Counted from the stretch's first letter, positions 29,073 through 38,940 are shown. The stretch is 64,000 nt of DNA from Synergistota bacterium (GCA_025060595.1 JANXBX010000003.1:138746-202745), one strand, 5' to 3'. Numbers and translations are program-made. Notes: generated from the letters alone by a model not told the origin.

Positions 29073-29676
29073 ACTTATCAAGTTGCTCAACCTCCCCAAA
29101 GGGATTAATAATTATCTCCCCCTCAAACTTCCACAAACCAAGCCTTCTTATAAGACACATATCCTCCCATGAAAGACCTAAAGAAAAAAGAACTTTAACT
29201 ATACCTGAGGACTCACCCTTCTGAAAGAGAAAGATCCTATAAGTCTTGGTGGAGCGCTTTTCCAATTTATATAAAATATCTCCGAGAGCCTTAAAATCTA
29301 AGTCTCTCTCCTCTCTTAAGAAAAGATCATAAATAGAGAAATTTACAAACTTAGATATCTCAAAGCTGGGAGATACTTCACATCTTAAAATATGGAGCTC
29401 CTCGGGAAGCTCTCTATTCAACTTGTACATAACCTGAACAGGATCCTCAGGTTTTTCAAGTTCTAAGTCAAAATACTCCTTTAAACCCTCCACTCCAAGG
29501 GGAAGGGGAATTCCTAAATTTATTCTCATTTGAGGAGAAAATCCAGAGCTATAACTTATGGGAATCAAAGCTCTTCTTATGGCCCGCTTCAAGGAATTAA
29601 GCCAATCAAGATGTGATACAAACCTAAAAATACCTATCTTTCTATGTTCCAAGCGCAATTTCATTTCTAACTCCAT
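29053..29676 (-). CDS. DUF2344 (TIGR03936) protein, radical-SAM partner
   Basis: A protein of about 208 aa with the family opening LRLEHRKIGIFRFVSHLDWLNSLKRAI, then SYSSGFSPQMRINLGIPLPLGVEG. In Firmicutes this family always follows the TIGR03960 radical SAM gene and precedes rng, as here; some genomes fuse the two. The function is unknown, though RNA modification has been suggested by context. A longer frame from 29787 is open, but its first 37 residues do not match the family. I therefore take the ATG at 29676 (29664 is also possible). Confidence 0.82.
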   Translation of the reverse strand: MELEMKLRLEHRKIGIFRFVSHLDWLNSLKRAIRRALIPISYSSGFSPQMRINLGIPLPLGVEGLKEYFDLELEKPEDPVQVMYKLNRELPEELHILRCEVSPSFEISKFVNFSIYDLFLREERDLDFKALGDILYKLEKRSTKTYRIFLFQKGESSGIVKVLFSLGLSWEDMCLIRRLGLWKFEGEIIINPFGEVEQLDKYVNKCG

Positions 29677-31423
29677 ATTTATGACATACTCCACAATTAG
29701 AGCATAAGCCAAATCTACAATCCCTAGTGGTTTCACCCTTAAGAGCTCTTTCGTGTTCTTTAATGAGGAATTCTTTTGAAATTCCACTATCTATGAAATC
29801 CCACGGGAGAGCCTCAGTATAAGACGGCTTTCTCTGAGCATACCAATAAGGATCAATCCCCTCCTCCTCAAAAGAGGAAAGCCATATATTCATATTAAGC
29901 TGTTCATTCCAACCATCGAAACGAGCCCCTCTTTTCCAAGCCCTTTCAATAACATTAGCAAGCTTTTCGTCTCCACGAGATAAAACCGCTTCCAAAAAGC
30001 TTAGATTAACATCATGATAGTGAATTTCTATATCCCTTCCCTTTAAGGAGCCTTTTACAAACCTTAACGTCTCAAGAAGATAATCCAAGGGAAATTGACC
30101 TTCCCACTGAAATGGAGTATGAGCCTTCGGGACGAAAGAAGCTAAGCTCACAGACAGAGAAAATCTCCTACTAAATCTTTTACCCAATCTATGAACTTCC
30201 TTAATTAACGAAACCAGCCCATTTATATCCTCTTCACTCTCAGTAGGTAACCCAACCATAAAATATAACTTAACTCTATTCCAACCCCTTCTAGCAAGCT
30301 CCTCTATCGTTCTAAATATATCATCATCACTAATATTTTTATTTATTACATCCCTAAGCCTTTGCGTTCCAGCTTCGGGAGCAAAGGTGAGAGTCGTCTT
30401 CTTACCACTACCTATAATCTCGTCAACCAAGCTAACAGAAAACCCATCCATCCTAAGAGATGGAAGGGAAAAGTTCACTCTAAGGCCTAATTTTTTCAAT
30501 TCATTCTTTATAGAAAAAAGAGCCTCCTTAATTACAGAATAATCACAAGAAGCTAAAGAAGTTAAGGACATTTCCTCATAACCAGTTGAAGAAACCAAAC
30601 TTTTAGCAAGCTCAACCACCCTTTTAAGGCTTCTTTCTCTCACAGGTCTATATATCATACCAGCTTGGCAGAATCTACAACCTCGAGCGCATCCTCTAAA
30701 AACCTCAACAGAAACCCTATCATGTACGATCTCACACCAAGGTACAAGATCCGTCATCGGATAAAAGGCCTCATCCAAGTTTGGAAGTATGCATCTTTTT
30801 ACTACCTGCTTATTTGAAAATAGAGGAACCCAAAGCCATGGGAAACGCTTGTCTGCCTCCGATAGAAACTCCTCTCTCTTAAAACCGTATTTTTTACACT
30901 CTCTGTAAAACTTTAAAAGCTCTAAAAAGGACTCCTCTCCATCTCCTACAAGGAAACAGTCGAAAAATGGAGCAAAAATCTGAGCTGTAAAAGCCCCAGG
31001 GCCACCGCCGATCACTATAGGATGCTTTTCTTGTCTATCCTCCGTCCTTAAGGGTATTCCTCCAAGATCAAGGAGAGTTAAGATATTTGTAGCATTCATC
31101 TCATATTGAAGAGTTATACCTAGAAAATCAAAATCCTTAAGAGGAGTATCACTCTCATAAGAGCTTAGGAAATCCCCGCTTTTTCTTATATAGTCCTCCG
31201 CATCTATCCAAGGAACATAAGCTCTTTCAACGGCGAGCCAATCAAATCTATTCAGGTGCCAATAGAGTATCTTATAACCAAGATAAGACATACCTATTTC
31301 ATAGGTATCAGGATAAGCAAGGCAGACCCTAACATCTACCTTTTCCCAATCCTTAAAAGGGGTATTCCACTCTTTACCTATATATCTTGAAGGGCGAGAC
31401 ACAAGAGAAAGCCATTTCCTCAT
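29642..31423 (-). CDS. TIGR03960-family B12-binding radical SAM protein
   Basis: A 593-aa protein. The N-terminal half is a B12-binding-like domain (VRVCLAYPDTYEIGMSYLGYKILYWHLN, later PIVIGGGPGAFTAQIFAPF). The radical SAM cluster motif is CARGCRFCQAG (about residues 244-254, CxxxCxxC). The C-terminus has further cysteines, CRFGLCSNCGVCHKYG, that may bind another cluster. The substrate is unknown. It is conserved next to DUF2344 and rng, and it follows rodA by three bases. Confidence 0.88.
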   Translation of the reverse strand: MRKWLSLVSRPSRYIGKEWNTPFKDWEKVDVRVCLAYPDTYEIGMSYLGYKILYWHLNRFDWLAVERAYVPWIDAEDYIRKSGDFLSSYESDTPLKDFDFLGITLQYEMNATNILTLLDLGGIPLRTEDRQEKHPIVIGGGPGAFTAQIFAPFFDCFLVGDGEESFLELLKFYRECKKYGFKREEFLSEADKRFPWLWVPLFSNKQVVKRCILPNLDEAFYPMTDLVPWCEIVHDRVSVEVFRGCARGCRFCQAGMIYRPVRERSLKRVVELAKSLVSSTGYEEMSLTSLASCDYSVIKEALFSIKNELKKLGLRVNFSLPSLRMDGFSVSLVDEIIGSGKKTTLTFAPEAGTQRLRDVINKNISDDDIFRTIEELARRGWNRVKLYFMVGLPTESEEDINGLVSLIKEVHRLGKRFSRRFSLSVSLASFVPKAHTPFQWEGQFPLDYLLETLRFVKGSLKGRDIEIHYHDVNLSFLEAVLSRGDEKLANVIERAWKRGARFDGWNEQLNMNIWLSSFEEEGIDPYWYAQRKPSYTEALPWDFIDSGISKEFLIKEHERALKGETTRDCRFGLCSNCGVCHKYGVRNEIALGT

Positions 31424-31426
31424 TCC

Positions 31427-32503
31427 TTAAGACTCCCTAATAATCCTCCCCCTATAAACGCTTAAAACCAAACCTATGCATATCATAAAAGATAAGGTTG
31501 CACTACCTCCGTAACTGAAGAATGGAAGAGGTAACCCTTTAACGGGTATAAGTCCGATAGTCATAGCTATGTTCACAAATATATGTAAGAAGAATAGAGA
31601 AACAACTCCCGATGCTATATAAAAACCTTCCTTATCCTTGGAAAGAAGCGCTATTTTATAAATCCTCCATATAAGCAAAGTATAAAGAAGGATAAGCAAG
31701 GAAGTCCCTAAAAAGCCAAACTCTTCCCCCCAGACGCAGAATATAAAATCGGTGTGATGCTCTGGAAGAAATCTAAGCTTATGCTGTAAACCATTTAAAA
31801 AGCCAGCTCCCAGAACCCCACCTGAACCCAAGGATATCTTCGATTGAAGAAGATTATATCCAACTCCAAGAGGATCATATTCTGGATCTAAAAAAGCAAG
31901 TAGCCTCCTTTTTTGATAATCCTTAAGAAACTCCCATAAGATCGGAATGGAGCCTATAGAAGCAAGCATGGTAACGAAAAAATACCTTAAATGCGAAGAA
32001 GATAAGAAAAGATAAACCAGGAAAAAGAAGATCATTACTCCTGAGGTACCCAAGTCAGGTTGTTTGGCTATAAGTAAAGCTGGGAGGAGAGAGTACAAGC
32101 TAAGCTCGACCACTTCTCCCCATCTTTCTATTCCACCCTTTAAAGCTAAAATACGAGAGTAAAGAAGTATCATTACAGGCTTTATAAACTCAGAAGGCTG
32201 AAATGAAAAACCAAATATAACAAGCCATCTTTTAGCTCCTCCCGCTCCTCTCCCAAAAACTAAAACCAAGAGCAGAAGCCCGATAAAAGCTACATAAAGA
32301 AGGTTACTAAGCTTAATTAAACGATGATAATCATAAAAAGCAAAAATAATACATAAACCGAAACCTATGAGGTTCCAGAAAATTTGTCTATAAAAGAAAG
32401 CCTCCTTCTGATTAAGGGTAGCGCTATACAAGTTTAAGGTTCCTAAAATCATTAATAAAAAAAGGATCACCAAAAGAGAAAAATCTAATTCCCTAATCCT
32501 CAA
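31427..32503 (-). CDS. rodA: RodA/FtsW-type SEDS peptidoglycan glycosyltransferase
   Basis: A 358-aa integral membrane protein with about ten hydrophobic segments. SEDS hallmarks include PSEFIKPVMILLYSR, KQPDLGTSGVM (catalytic Asp region) and the C-terminal GLPLPFFSYGGSATLSFMI. RodA polymerises glycan strands for elongation with PBP2, whose gene is in the same cluster (34194-35969). FtsW is the alternative, but the location beside mre genes favours RodA. Confidence 0.93.
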   Translation of the reverse strand: MRIRELDFSLLVILFLLMILGTLNLYSATLNQKEAFFYRQIFWNLIGFGLCIIFAFYDYHRLIKLSNLLYVAFIGLLLLVLVFGRGAGGAKRWLVIFGFSFQPSEFIKPVMILLYSRILALKGGIERWGEVVELSLYSLLPALLIAKQPDLGTSGVMIFFFLVYLFLSSSHLRYFFVTMLASIGSIPILWEFLKDYQKRRLLAFLDPEYDPLGVGYNLLQSKISLGSGGVLGAGFLNGLQHKLRFLPEHHTDFIFCVWGEEFGFLGTSLLILLYTLLIWRIYKIALLSKDKEGFYIASGVVSLFFLHIFVNIAMTIGLIPVKGLPLPFFSYGGSATLSFMICIGLVLSVYRGRIIRES

Positions 32504-32506
32504 ATT

Positions 32507-32791
32507 TTATCTCTCCAAACTCCTCGATGGTGACCTACCTATAACAGGGACGCTTATAAAGAGAAAGGTCTCTCCCTTTTCCCTCTTAACTTTCATTTCA
32601 ACTCTATCCCTATCATAGCTAACATAATCCCTAAGAACCATAAGTATCTTATCCATCATCTCTATCATCTCGTTTCGCGTAAGTTCCGCTCTATCGTGTT
32701 TAACCATTATTTCAAGTCTGCTTTTAGCTATCTGCGAAGATTGCTCTCCTCTCTTAAATAAACCCTTAAAAAGCGAAAACAAGGCTATCAC
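32507..32791 (-). CDS. minE: Cell division topological specificity factor MinE
   Basis: A 94-aa protein. The N-terminal amphipathic segment (MIALFSLFKGLFKRGEQSS) is followed by the conserved AKSRLEIMVKHDRAELTRNEMIEMM (about 23-47), the MinD-contacting helix, and a dimerising beta domain. MinE drives MinCD away from midcell. It overlaps minD by four bases. minC and minD are in order upstream. Confidence 0.92.
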   Translation of the reverse strand: MIALFSLFKGLFKRGEQSSQIAKSRLEIMVKHDRAELTRNEMIEMMDKILMVLRDYVSYDRDRVEMKVKREKGETFLFISVPVIGRSPSRSLER

Positions 32792-33588
32792 CTTCCACCA
32801 AAAAGTTTCCTAATCTTACTCCAGAATCCCGTATCCTTCTTCGAAGAAAGCTCAATTAAGGGAACGTCATACCCTTGTAACCTTGCAACTATGTTTTTAA
32901 AAGCTTTCGAAGCATCACTATTTTCTCTAAGTATAACTGGTTCTCCCTTATTAGTTGCAACTATAACTTCTTCATCTTCAGGAATTATCCCTAAGAGAGG
33001 AATAGCAAGAATATCAAGTACATCTCTGACGCTAAGCATGTCTCCCTTTTCTACCATATCCGCTCTTAATCTGTTAATTATAAGCTGAGGAGTCCCTTTC
33101 CCCATGGCTTCGAGTAAACCTATTATCCTATCAGCATCTCTAACCGCAGAAACCTCCGGTGTAGTAACTACTATACCCTTATCAGCTCCTATCGCAGCGT
33201 TTCTAAAACCAGATTCTATACCTGCTGGACTATCTATGAGCACATAGTCAAACATCTCTCTTAGTCTAGAACAGACGTCTATCATCTGATCAGGAGAGAC
33301 AGCCTCTTTGGTCCTTGTTTGAGCGGCAGGAAGCAGAAAAAGAGTTTCAACTCGCTTATCTCTTACAAGAGCCTGCTCAAGCCTACAACTTCCCTCTACC
33401 ACATCAACTATATTAAATACTATCCTGTTTTCAAGCCCGAGAACGACATCCAAGTTTCTCAATCCTATATCCGCATCAACCGTGACAACTCTCGCTCCCC
33501 CTAAAGCCAATCCAATCCCTAGGTTAGCCGTAACCGTCGTCTTACCAACCCCTCCTTTTCCAGAGGTTATCACATAAACCTCTCCCAT
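32788..33588 (-). CDS. minD: Septum site-determining ATPase MinD
   Basis: A 266-aa deviant-Walker ATPase. ITSGKGGVGKTTVTANLG (about 7-24), the VDADIGLRNLD switch and the LIDSPAGIESGF segment are typical. The C-terminus (GFWSKIRKLFGGR) is the amphipathic membrane-targeting helix. It recruits MinC and is controlled by MinE. It lies four bases downstream of minC and overlaps minE. Confidence 0.96.
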   Translation of the reverse strand: MGEVYVITSGKGGVGKTTVTANLGIGLALGGARVVTVDADIGLRNLDVVLGLENRIVFNIVDVVEGSCRLEQALVRDKRVETLFLLPAAQTRTKEAVSPDQMIDVCSRLREMFDYVLIDSPAGIESGFRNAAIGADKGIVVTTPEVSAVRDADRIIGLLEAMGKGTPQLIINRLRADMVEKGDMLSVRDVLDILAIPLLGIIPEDEEVIVATNKGEPVILRENSDASKAFKNIVARLQGYDVPLIELSSKKDTGFWSKIRKLFGGR

Positions 33589-33592
33589 TTAA

Positions 33593-34222
33593 TCACCCTC
33601 CTCGAATAGGCTGAAAACTAATTTTTTCATCAGAGAACAAAATTAAAGCTGGCTTATCCTTTGAAACGTTTGAGGGAATAGAAATTATTCTACCCTTAAG
33701 AACAAGAAGAGAAGGAGAAAGTTTTAAGGCTGCAACTACCACTTCTCCTTCACCCTCCATACCTACATATGCACTTCCTCTAAGAGCTCCAAAAACTAAA
33801 AGACTTCCACCGACTCTAACCTCTGCTCCTGGATTAACATCCCCTATTATTACAAGGTTTCCCTTACACTCTAGAGAGCTACCTGAACGGAGCGTACCTA
33901 TGTGAAACGAAGGAAAAACCTTAGATTCTTCTTGAGGATAAACTTGCGGCAAAAATTCCTTAACTACTTTTCTTGTGATAGGATTAAGCGCCTTAACCCC
34001 AACAAGCTTTAAAAACGGTTTCTTATAAAACAACTCATCTATAAGCTTATACTCTTCCTTGCTCAACTTTCTCTCACCAAGCTCAAGAAAAACCTTCCCC
34101 TCGTTAAAGAAAGACATGTTAAGCTTCTTTTCAAGCTCCTCAATGACACTACTCCAACAAGCCTTATCATCTATTACAATCTTTATTCCACCTTTAACTC
34201 CCTTGACCTTTACCGCTTCCAT
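33593..34222 (-). CDS. minC: Septum site-determining protein MinC
   Basis: About 209 aa. The N-terminal domain (VKVKGVKGGIKIVIDD...) blocks FtsZ assembly. The C-terminal right-handed beta-helix is made of short repeats such as GTLRSGSSLECKGNLVIIG and GGSLLVFGALRGSAYVG, and binds MinD. I choose the ATG at 34222, which has GGGAGG seven bases upstream. The longer frame from 34285 would run 92 bases into mrdA. The overlap with mrdA remains 29 bases. Confidence 0.9.
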   Translation of the reverse strand: MEAVKVKGVKGGIKIVIDDKACWSSVIEELEKKLNMSFFNEGKVFLELGERKLSKEEYKLIDELFYKKPFLKLVGVKALNPITRKVVKEFLPQVYPQEESKVFPSFHIGTLRSGSSLECKGNLVIIGDVNPGAEVRVGGSLLVFGALRGSAYVGMEGEGEVVVAALKLSPSLLVLKGRIISIPSNVSKDKPALILFSDEKISFQPIRGG

Positions 34223-35969
34223 AAACATACCTCCCAAAGAAAAACTCCAAAACCTTCTTTGCCACAGGCACAGCGGCAACCCCACCTGTTCCCCCCTCTT
34301 CTACCAAAACGACAATAGCAACCCTAGGATCGTCATAAGGTGCAAAACCTATAAACCAAGCATGCTCTTTACCTCGGGGGTTCTGAGCGCTACCAGTTTT
34401 ACCCGCTGCTTTTATAATACCATCAGATAAAAGCTTAGCAGTACCCTCAGATACAGCGAGTCTCATTCCCTTTCTGACATGTTCCATAACTTGCTTTGAA
34501 AAAGGAAGCTCTCCATAAGGCTCCGGAGAAAATCTCTCAATTATATTACCACTATCATCTACAAGAGCTCTCGCTATTCTGGGCCTATACAATGTCCCAC
34601 CATTAGCTATAGCTGAAACGAAAGAAAGCATCTGTATAGGAGTAACAAGCAAATAGCTCTGCCCTATTGAAAGATTAATCGTATCACCAGGATACCACGG
34701 TTCTTTAAATCTCTTTTTCTTCCACTCCGGTGTAGGAATAAATCCCTTAGACTCCGAAAGTAGATCTATACCGGTTTCCACTCCTAAACCACATCTATTA
34801 GCGTAACTTACTATCTTCTCAGCTCCAAGCTCCCTGCCCAAAGTGTAAAAGTAAACATTACAAGACTGAGCTATAGCTTGATAAAGCTCAACAACACCGT
34901 GCCCTCCCTCTTTCCAACATTTAAAATCTCTATCACCAACTTTTAAGGAACCTGTGCAAAGAGCTCTTCTCTGAGGGGAAGCAACTCCCTCCGATAAAGA
35001 GGATAACGCTACTATAATTTTAAAAAGAGAGCCTGGAGGAAGCTCCGCTTGAATCGCTCGGTTGAACATAGGACGATCAGGATCATCAATTAGCTCTTTC
35101 CATTCAGACGAATCCACACCCCATACAAAGCGATTAGGATCAAAGGATGGTTTAGATACTAATGCCAAAATAGAACCATCTCTAGGATCCATCACTATAA
35201 TACAACCCTTATTATCCCCCAACGCATCATAAGCCACTTTTTGAAGATGTTTATCTATATTTAGCATCAAATTAAAACCATTTTCTGGAGGAACCTCCTT
35301 AATAAGAGACATCTCCTTACCGAGAGCATCAACCTCTACTTCCCTATATCCATCTATACCCTTTAGATACTCTTCATAAACGCTCTCAAGCCCCATTTTA
35401 CCAATATGATCGCCACCTCTATAACCTCTACTACCATAAAGCTTAAGCTCCCTCTCTGAGATTTCAGCCGTATAACCTATAACGTGAGAGAAAAGCTCCC
35501 CCCATGGATAAAGTCTTCTTGTATCCACCTCAAGATTAAGGAAATCCTTAGACATTAACCACTCCCTCACATCTATTACCTGGACAAGAGGCATATTATC
35601 AACTACAAGAACTGACCAGTAGTTAGAGTAAAACCTCCTTTTATAGTTCTTACAAAGCTCCTCATAAGGAACTTTAAGCTCCTGAGAAAGTTCCTTCAAG
35701 AAATCTTCAATGGAGGAATAGTTACCCTTAACTAAAGCAGGTATAAAGGATATGCCATAGGAAGGAAGATTAAAGGCCAAAACCGAACCAGCTCTATCGT
35801 ATATCATCCCCCTCAAAGCCTTAACGCGAACCAATCTTATCCTGTTTTCCTGAGCAGCGGTCTTATAACGCTCTTCCATGAGAACTTGTATATACCACAG
35901 TCTAGCAAGCAGAATAAAGAAAAGAAAAATATAAACGAAAATTAACGTAATTAACCTATTAACCCTCAA
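34194..35969 (-). CDS. mrdA: Penicillin-binding protein 2, elongasome transpeptidase
   Basis: A 591-aa class B PBP. One N-terminal membrane helix (LIFVYIFLFFILLARLWYIQV) and the dimerisation/pedestal region with KALRGMIYDRAGSVLAFN precede the transpeptidase domain. Active-site motifs are SLFK (in PGSLFKIIVALSS), SCN (in AQSCNVYFY) and KTGSAQN. It crosslinks peptidoglycan during elongation with RodA, MreB, MreC and MreD, all encoded nearby. It overlaps mreD by four bases. Confidence 0.95.
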   Translation of the reverse strand: MRVNRLITLIFVYIFLFFILLARLWYIQVLMEERYKTAAQENRIRLVRVKALRGMIYDRAGSVLAFNLPSYGISFIPALVKGNYSSIEDFLKELSQELKVPYEELCKNYKRRFYSNYWSVLVVDNMPLVQVIDVREWLMSKDFLNLEVDTRRLYPWGELFSHVIGYTAEISERELKLYGSRGYRGGDHIGKMGLESVYEEYLKGIDGYREVEVDALGKEMSLIKEVPPENGFNLMLNIDKHLQKVAYDALGDNKGCIIVMDPRDGSILALVSKPSFDPNRFVWGVDSSEWKELIDDPDRPMFNRAIQAELPPGSLFKIIVALSSLSEGVASPQRRALCTGSLKVGDRDFKCWKEGGHGVVELYQAIAQSCNVYFYTLGRELGAEKIVSYANRCGLGVETGIDLLSESKGFIPTPEWKKKRFKEPWYPGDTINLSIGQSYLLVTPIQMLSFVSAIANGGTLYRPRIARALVDDSGNIIERFSPEPYGELPFSKQVMEHVRKGMRLAVSEGTAKLLSDGIIKAAGKTGSAQNPRGKEHAWFIGFAPYDDPRVAIVVLVEEGGTGGVAAVPVAKKVLEFFFGRYVYGSGKGQGS

Positions 35970-36409
35970 ACTTTAGTGCCCCCACTCAACCTCATTAAAA
36001 TTAGACCCATTCCTAAAATCAAAGTATCTATAATAACCCTGCCAAAGAATATAATAAAATTGACATCGTACTCAAGTCTCAATAATCGATAAAAACCAAA
36101 CTTAAAGGCCTGAAACAAAAATAAAATAGCAAGACCAATCAAAATACTCCTATAGCGAAGCTTAAAGCGAGACCCCCTTATTAAAGAGCTTAATGGATAT
36201 GCTATTGAAACAAAATAAATGGAGCTAAGACCTATAACGGGTTCCCACCTTAAATCTAACAAAAAACCGCTTAGAAAGGCAAAAAGCAGAGCTTTTACAC
36301 TGCTTAAGCAACAAGAAGAAGTTATTACAACTACTGCAGCAAGATCAGGAGTTAGGGGACCCAAAAATGGAGATAAAGCCCCTTCAACGCTTAAGGCTAA
36401 AAAGAGCAA
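35966..36409 (-). CDS. mreD: Rod shape-determining protein MreD
   Basis: A 147-aa very hydrophobic protein with four to five membrane segments. It lies between mreC and mrdA, as in most rod-shaped bacteria. MreD is part of the elongasome membrane complex. Sequence conservation in this family is low, so position is the main evidence, supported by FLSGFLLDLRWEPVIGLSS, which resembles the family's GLLLD...GL motif. Confidence 0.88.
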   Translation of the reverse strand: MLFLALSVEGALSPFLGPLTPDLAAVVVITSSCCLSSVKALLFAFLSGFLLDLRWEPVIGLSSIYFVSIAYPLSSLIRGSRFKLRYRSILIGLAILFLFQAFKFGFYRLLRLEYDVNFIIFFGRVIIDTLILGMGLILMRLSGGTKV

Positions 36410-36431
36410 AGCAAGCCAAACAATAAGAGCT

Positions 36432-37202
36432 TCACCTCCCCTTTAATATCCATAGATCTCTAAGCTTACTAAAATCCTCAAGAGGTTTAACCTTAATCTC
36501 CACAAAACCGCTTCTTCCCTTTACATAGAACACCTTGCCTATAGCTATACCTGCAGGTATCCTTTCCCCCATCCCAGCGGTAACCACATCATCGTTTACT
36601 GAGACGTCTCCCTCCTCAGGAATATAAAGTAGCTCACAATAAGAGCCTCCTGTCCCCCTCAAAACCCCAAAGCTCCTTGACCTAACTAAAAGAGCGCCTA
36701 TTATCGAATTGCGAGAGGTTATCAATCTGACCCTAGATATCCTAGCACTGACCTCAACAACCTCTCCGACAAGCCCCCTTTCCCCTAAAACAGCCATTCC
36801 AACGCCAACACCATCATCCTTCCCCTTATCCACAACTAACTCACTGAACCATCTATCTGGAAAGCGATAAACTATCCTACAAGGAATGAAACCCTCTCTC
36901 AAGCGAGGCGCTCCATTAAAACCCGACTTAAGAATAGAAAGCTCATGTCTCAGTAAGGAAAGCTCTCTCCTAAGATTAGCATTTTCCCTTACAAGGTTAA
37001 CGTGCGAACATAAAAAATAAAGAAGCTCCCTTCCCTTCACTAAAGGTAAAGACAAAACCTTTTCCACCGGAAAGGCAAAAGACATATAACCTCTTCTCAC
37101 AAGCTCTATACCCGACCATCCTCTTAAACTTAAAGAGGATAAAAGAAGGGAAAAGAAGAGGAGAATTCCCATCAAAAACCAGGTTCTTCTCAGACTTTCC
37201 AA
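36432..37202 (-). CDS. mreC: Rod shape-determining protein MreC
   Basis: A 256-aa protein with an N-terminal membrane helix (WFLMGILLFFSLLLSSLSL). A coiled coil (LVRENANLRRELSLLRHELSIL, about 71-92) and the C-terminal double beta-barrel with DKGKDDGVGVGMAVLGERGLVGEV and VVTAGMGERIPAGIAIGKV follow. It scaffolds the cell-elongation machine in the periplasm. It follows mreB directly. Confidence 0.94.
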   Translation of the reverse strand: MESLRRTWFLMGILLFFSLLLSSLSLRGWSGIELVRRGYMSFAFPVEKVLSLPLVKGRELLYFLCSHVNLVRENANLRRELSLLRHELSILKSGFNGAPRLREGFIPCRIVYRFPDRWFSELVVDKGKDDGVGVGMAVLGERGLVGEVVEVSARISRVRLITSRNSIIGALLVRSRSFGVLRGTGGSYCELLYIPEEGDVSVNDDVVTAGMGERIPAGIAIGKVFYVKGRSGFVEIKVKPLEDFSKLRDLWILKGR

Positions 37203-38243
37203 CTATTCTTCTCCTCTCTTAATGCTTAAGAGTACCCTCCTTAAAGTATCAAGCTCCTCAAGAACCTTTCCCGCTCCTAAAGCCACACAATACATAGGAT
37301 TCTCACTAAGGTATGCCGGAACACCAACCCCCTTACTTACCATCTTATCTAATCCCTTAAGAAGAGAGGTCCCTCCCGTCATAACTATACCTCTATCTAT
37401 AATATCTGCAGAAAGCTCTGGGGGGGTTTGCTCAAGGACTGCCCTAACAGCTTCGATTATCCTTTGTGCAACCGGCTTTAAAACCTCCCTTATCTCAGAG
37501 GAGCTTATCTCCTTAACCCTTGGAACACCATTCCTTAAATCCCTACCCTTAACTTCCATACTAACTTCATCCATATCATCATCTACATTACCTATCGTTT
37601 TCTTAATATTCTCAGCCATCTGTTCCCCTATAACGAGCTCATGAACCCTATTCATATACTCCATTATCGCATTATCCATCTCATCACCGGCCACTTTTAT
37701 GGACTCTCTAACTACTATGCCTCCTAGCGATATAACCGCCACTTCCGTTCTTCCACCACCTATATCAAGAACCATATTCCCACGAGGCTCATGTATAGGA
37801 AGACCAGCACCTATAGCGGCAGCGAGAGGCTCCTCTATTAGGTAAGCCTCGCGAGCGCCAGCCTGAAGGGTCGCATCCACAACAGCTCTTCTTTCAACTT
37901 CCGTGATTCCAGAAGGAACACAAACAATAACCCTCGGCTTAAACATCCCCTTCCTACCATGAACTTTACTCATAAAGTACCGAAGCATCATCTTAGTAAC
38001 ATCGAAATCAGCTATAACACCATTTCTCATGGGCTTTATTGCTTCTATATCTTGTGGTGTTTTACCTACCATTTTTTTAGCTTCCTCTCCAACAGCTATA
38101 ATCTCTTTAGTGGCCTTTTGAATGGCAACAACCGATGGCTCAGATATAACGATCCCTTTTCCCCTGACATAAACCACAGTATATGCAGTTCCAAGGTCTA
38201 TCCCCATATCTTTAGAGAACAAACCTGCTATAAAGTCAAACAC
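37203..38243 (-). CDS. mreB: Cell shape-determining actin homolog MreB
   Basis: A 346-aa actin-like protein. Phosphate loop 1 DMGIDLGTAYTVVYVRGKG (about 12-30), PKPMRNGVIADFD-like IKPMRNGVIADFDV, VLDIGGGRTEVAVISLGGIV and the adenosine motif GIVMTGGTSLLKGLD are all present. It directs sidewall synthesis. It starts four bases after radC, so the radC-mre-min-rodA-rng genes may be one long transcript. The nucleotide motif reads LGTAYT, where NT is more usual than AY; this is a common minor variation. Confidence 0.96.
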   Translation of the reverse strand: MFDFIAGLFSKDMGIDLGTAYTVVYVRGKGIVISEPSVVAIQKATKEIIAVGEEAKKMVGKTPQDIEAIKPMRNGVIADFDVTKMMLRYFMSKVHGRKGMFKPRVIVCVPSGITEVERRAVVDATLQAGAREAYLIEEPLAAAIGAGLPIHEPRGNMVLDIGGGRTEVAVISLGGIVVRESIKVAGDEMDNAIMEYMNRVHELVIGEQMAENIKKTIGNVDDDMDEVSMEVKGRDLRNGVPRVKEISSSEIREVLKPVAQRIIEAVRAVLEQTPPELSADIIDRGIVMTGGTSLLKGLDKMVSKGVGVPAYLSENPMYCVALGAGKVLEELDTLRRVLLSIKRGEE

Positions 38244-38247
38244 AACG

Positions 38248-38940
38248 CTATCCCTCCTCTAAAACTGCCTTCTTAGCGAAGCTGTAAAACCTTTTATTGC
38301 CAATTATTATATGATCATCAAACCTTATATCCATCTTAAAAGCAAGCTCCTTTATCTTCTCCGTTACAAGGATATCTTCCTCACTCGGAGAAGGATCACC
38401 AGAAAGATGATTATGAGAAATTATCATCCTAGAAGCATTGGATTTAATAACAGCGCTTATCACCTCTCTAGGGTAAAAAGGACTCTCCGCTAAAGTACCC
38501 TGTCCCACCTTTTTTACACCCAAGAGCTTTCCTTTGGCGTCAAGGGATAAAACGTAAATCTCTTCTCTCTCCCAAGAGAACACTCCCTTAAGAAAACGAT
38601 AAGCTTCAAAAGGATTTAATATCTTTATATAAGGCGAAAAAGGACTTCTTTCAATCCTCTTTACGATCTCAGCTACCGCCTTTATTTGGCATGCTTTAGC
38701 TAGACCCATACCTTCTATTCCCTCAAGCTCCTCTAAGGTCGCCTCCAAAAGCCCTTTAAGACCACCAAATGTATTAAGTAACCTTTCCGATAGCTCCAAG
38801 ACGCTACTTTTATTAGAACCAGTTCTTAAGATAATCGCTAAAAGTTCCGCCTCAGATAAAAAAGAACTTCCATAAAGCTTAAGCTTCTCCCGTGGCTTCT
38901 CAGATCCCGGCCTAAGCTTAAACGAGGAACGGGTTTCCAT
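38248..38940 (-). CDS. radC: RadC-family JAB-domain protein
   Basis: A 230-aa protein. A helix-hairpin-helix region (LEELEGIEGMGLAKACQIKAVAEIVKR) precedes a JAB1/MPN-like metalloprotease-type domain whose metal motif is SHNHLSGDPSPSEED (about 176-190). The name radC is historical, and a role in repair has not been shown. It overlaps the MBL gene by 23 bases and directly precedes mreB, a conserved pairing in many bacteria. Confidence 0.93.
   Translation of the reverse strand: METRSSFKLRPGSEKPREKLKLYGSSFLSEAELLAIILRTGSNKSSVLELSERLLNTFGGLKGLLEATLEELEGIEGMGLAKACQIKAVAEIVKRIERSPFSPYIKILNPFEAYRFLKGVFSWEREEIYVLSLDAKGKLLGVKKVGQGTLAESPFYPREVISAVIKSNASRMIISHNHLSGDPSPSEEDILVTEKIKELAFKMDIRFDDHIIIGNKRFYSFAKKAVLEEG

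Noticed and set aside
29677..29787. N-terminal extension of the DUF2344 protein
   Set aside because: It overlaps the radical SAM gene in another frame and does not resemble the family; an internal ATG fits better.
33593..34285. Longer MinC starting at 34285
   Set aside because: The extra 21 residues lack similarity and overlap mrdA. A good ribosome site serves the ATG at 34222.
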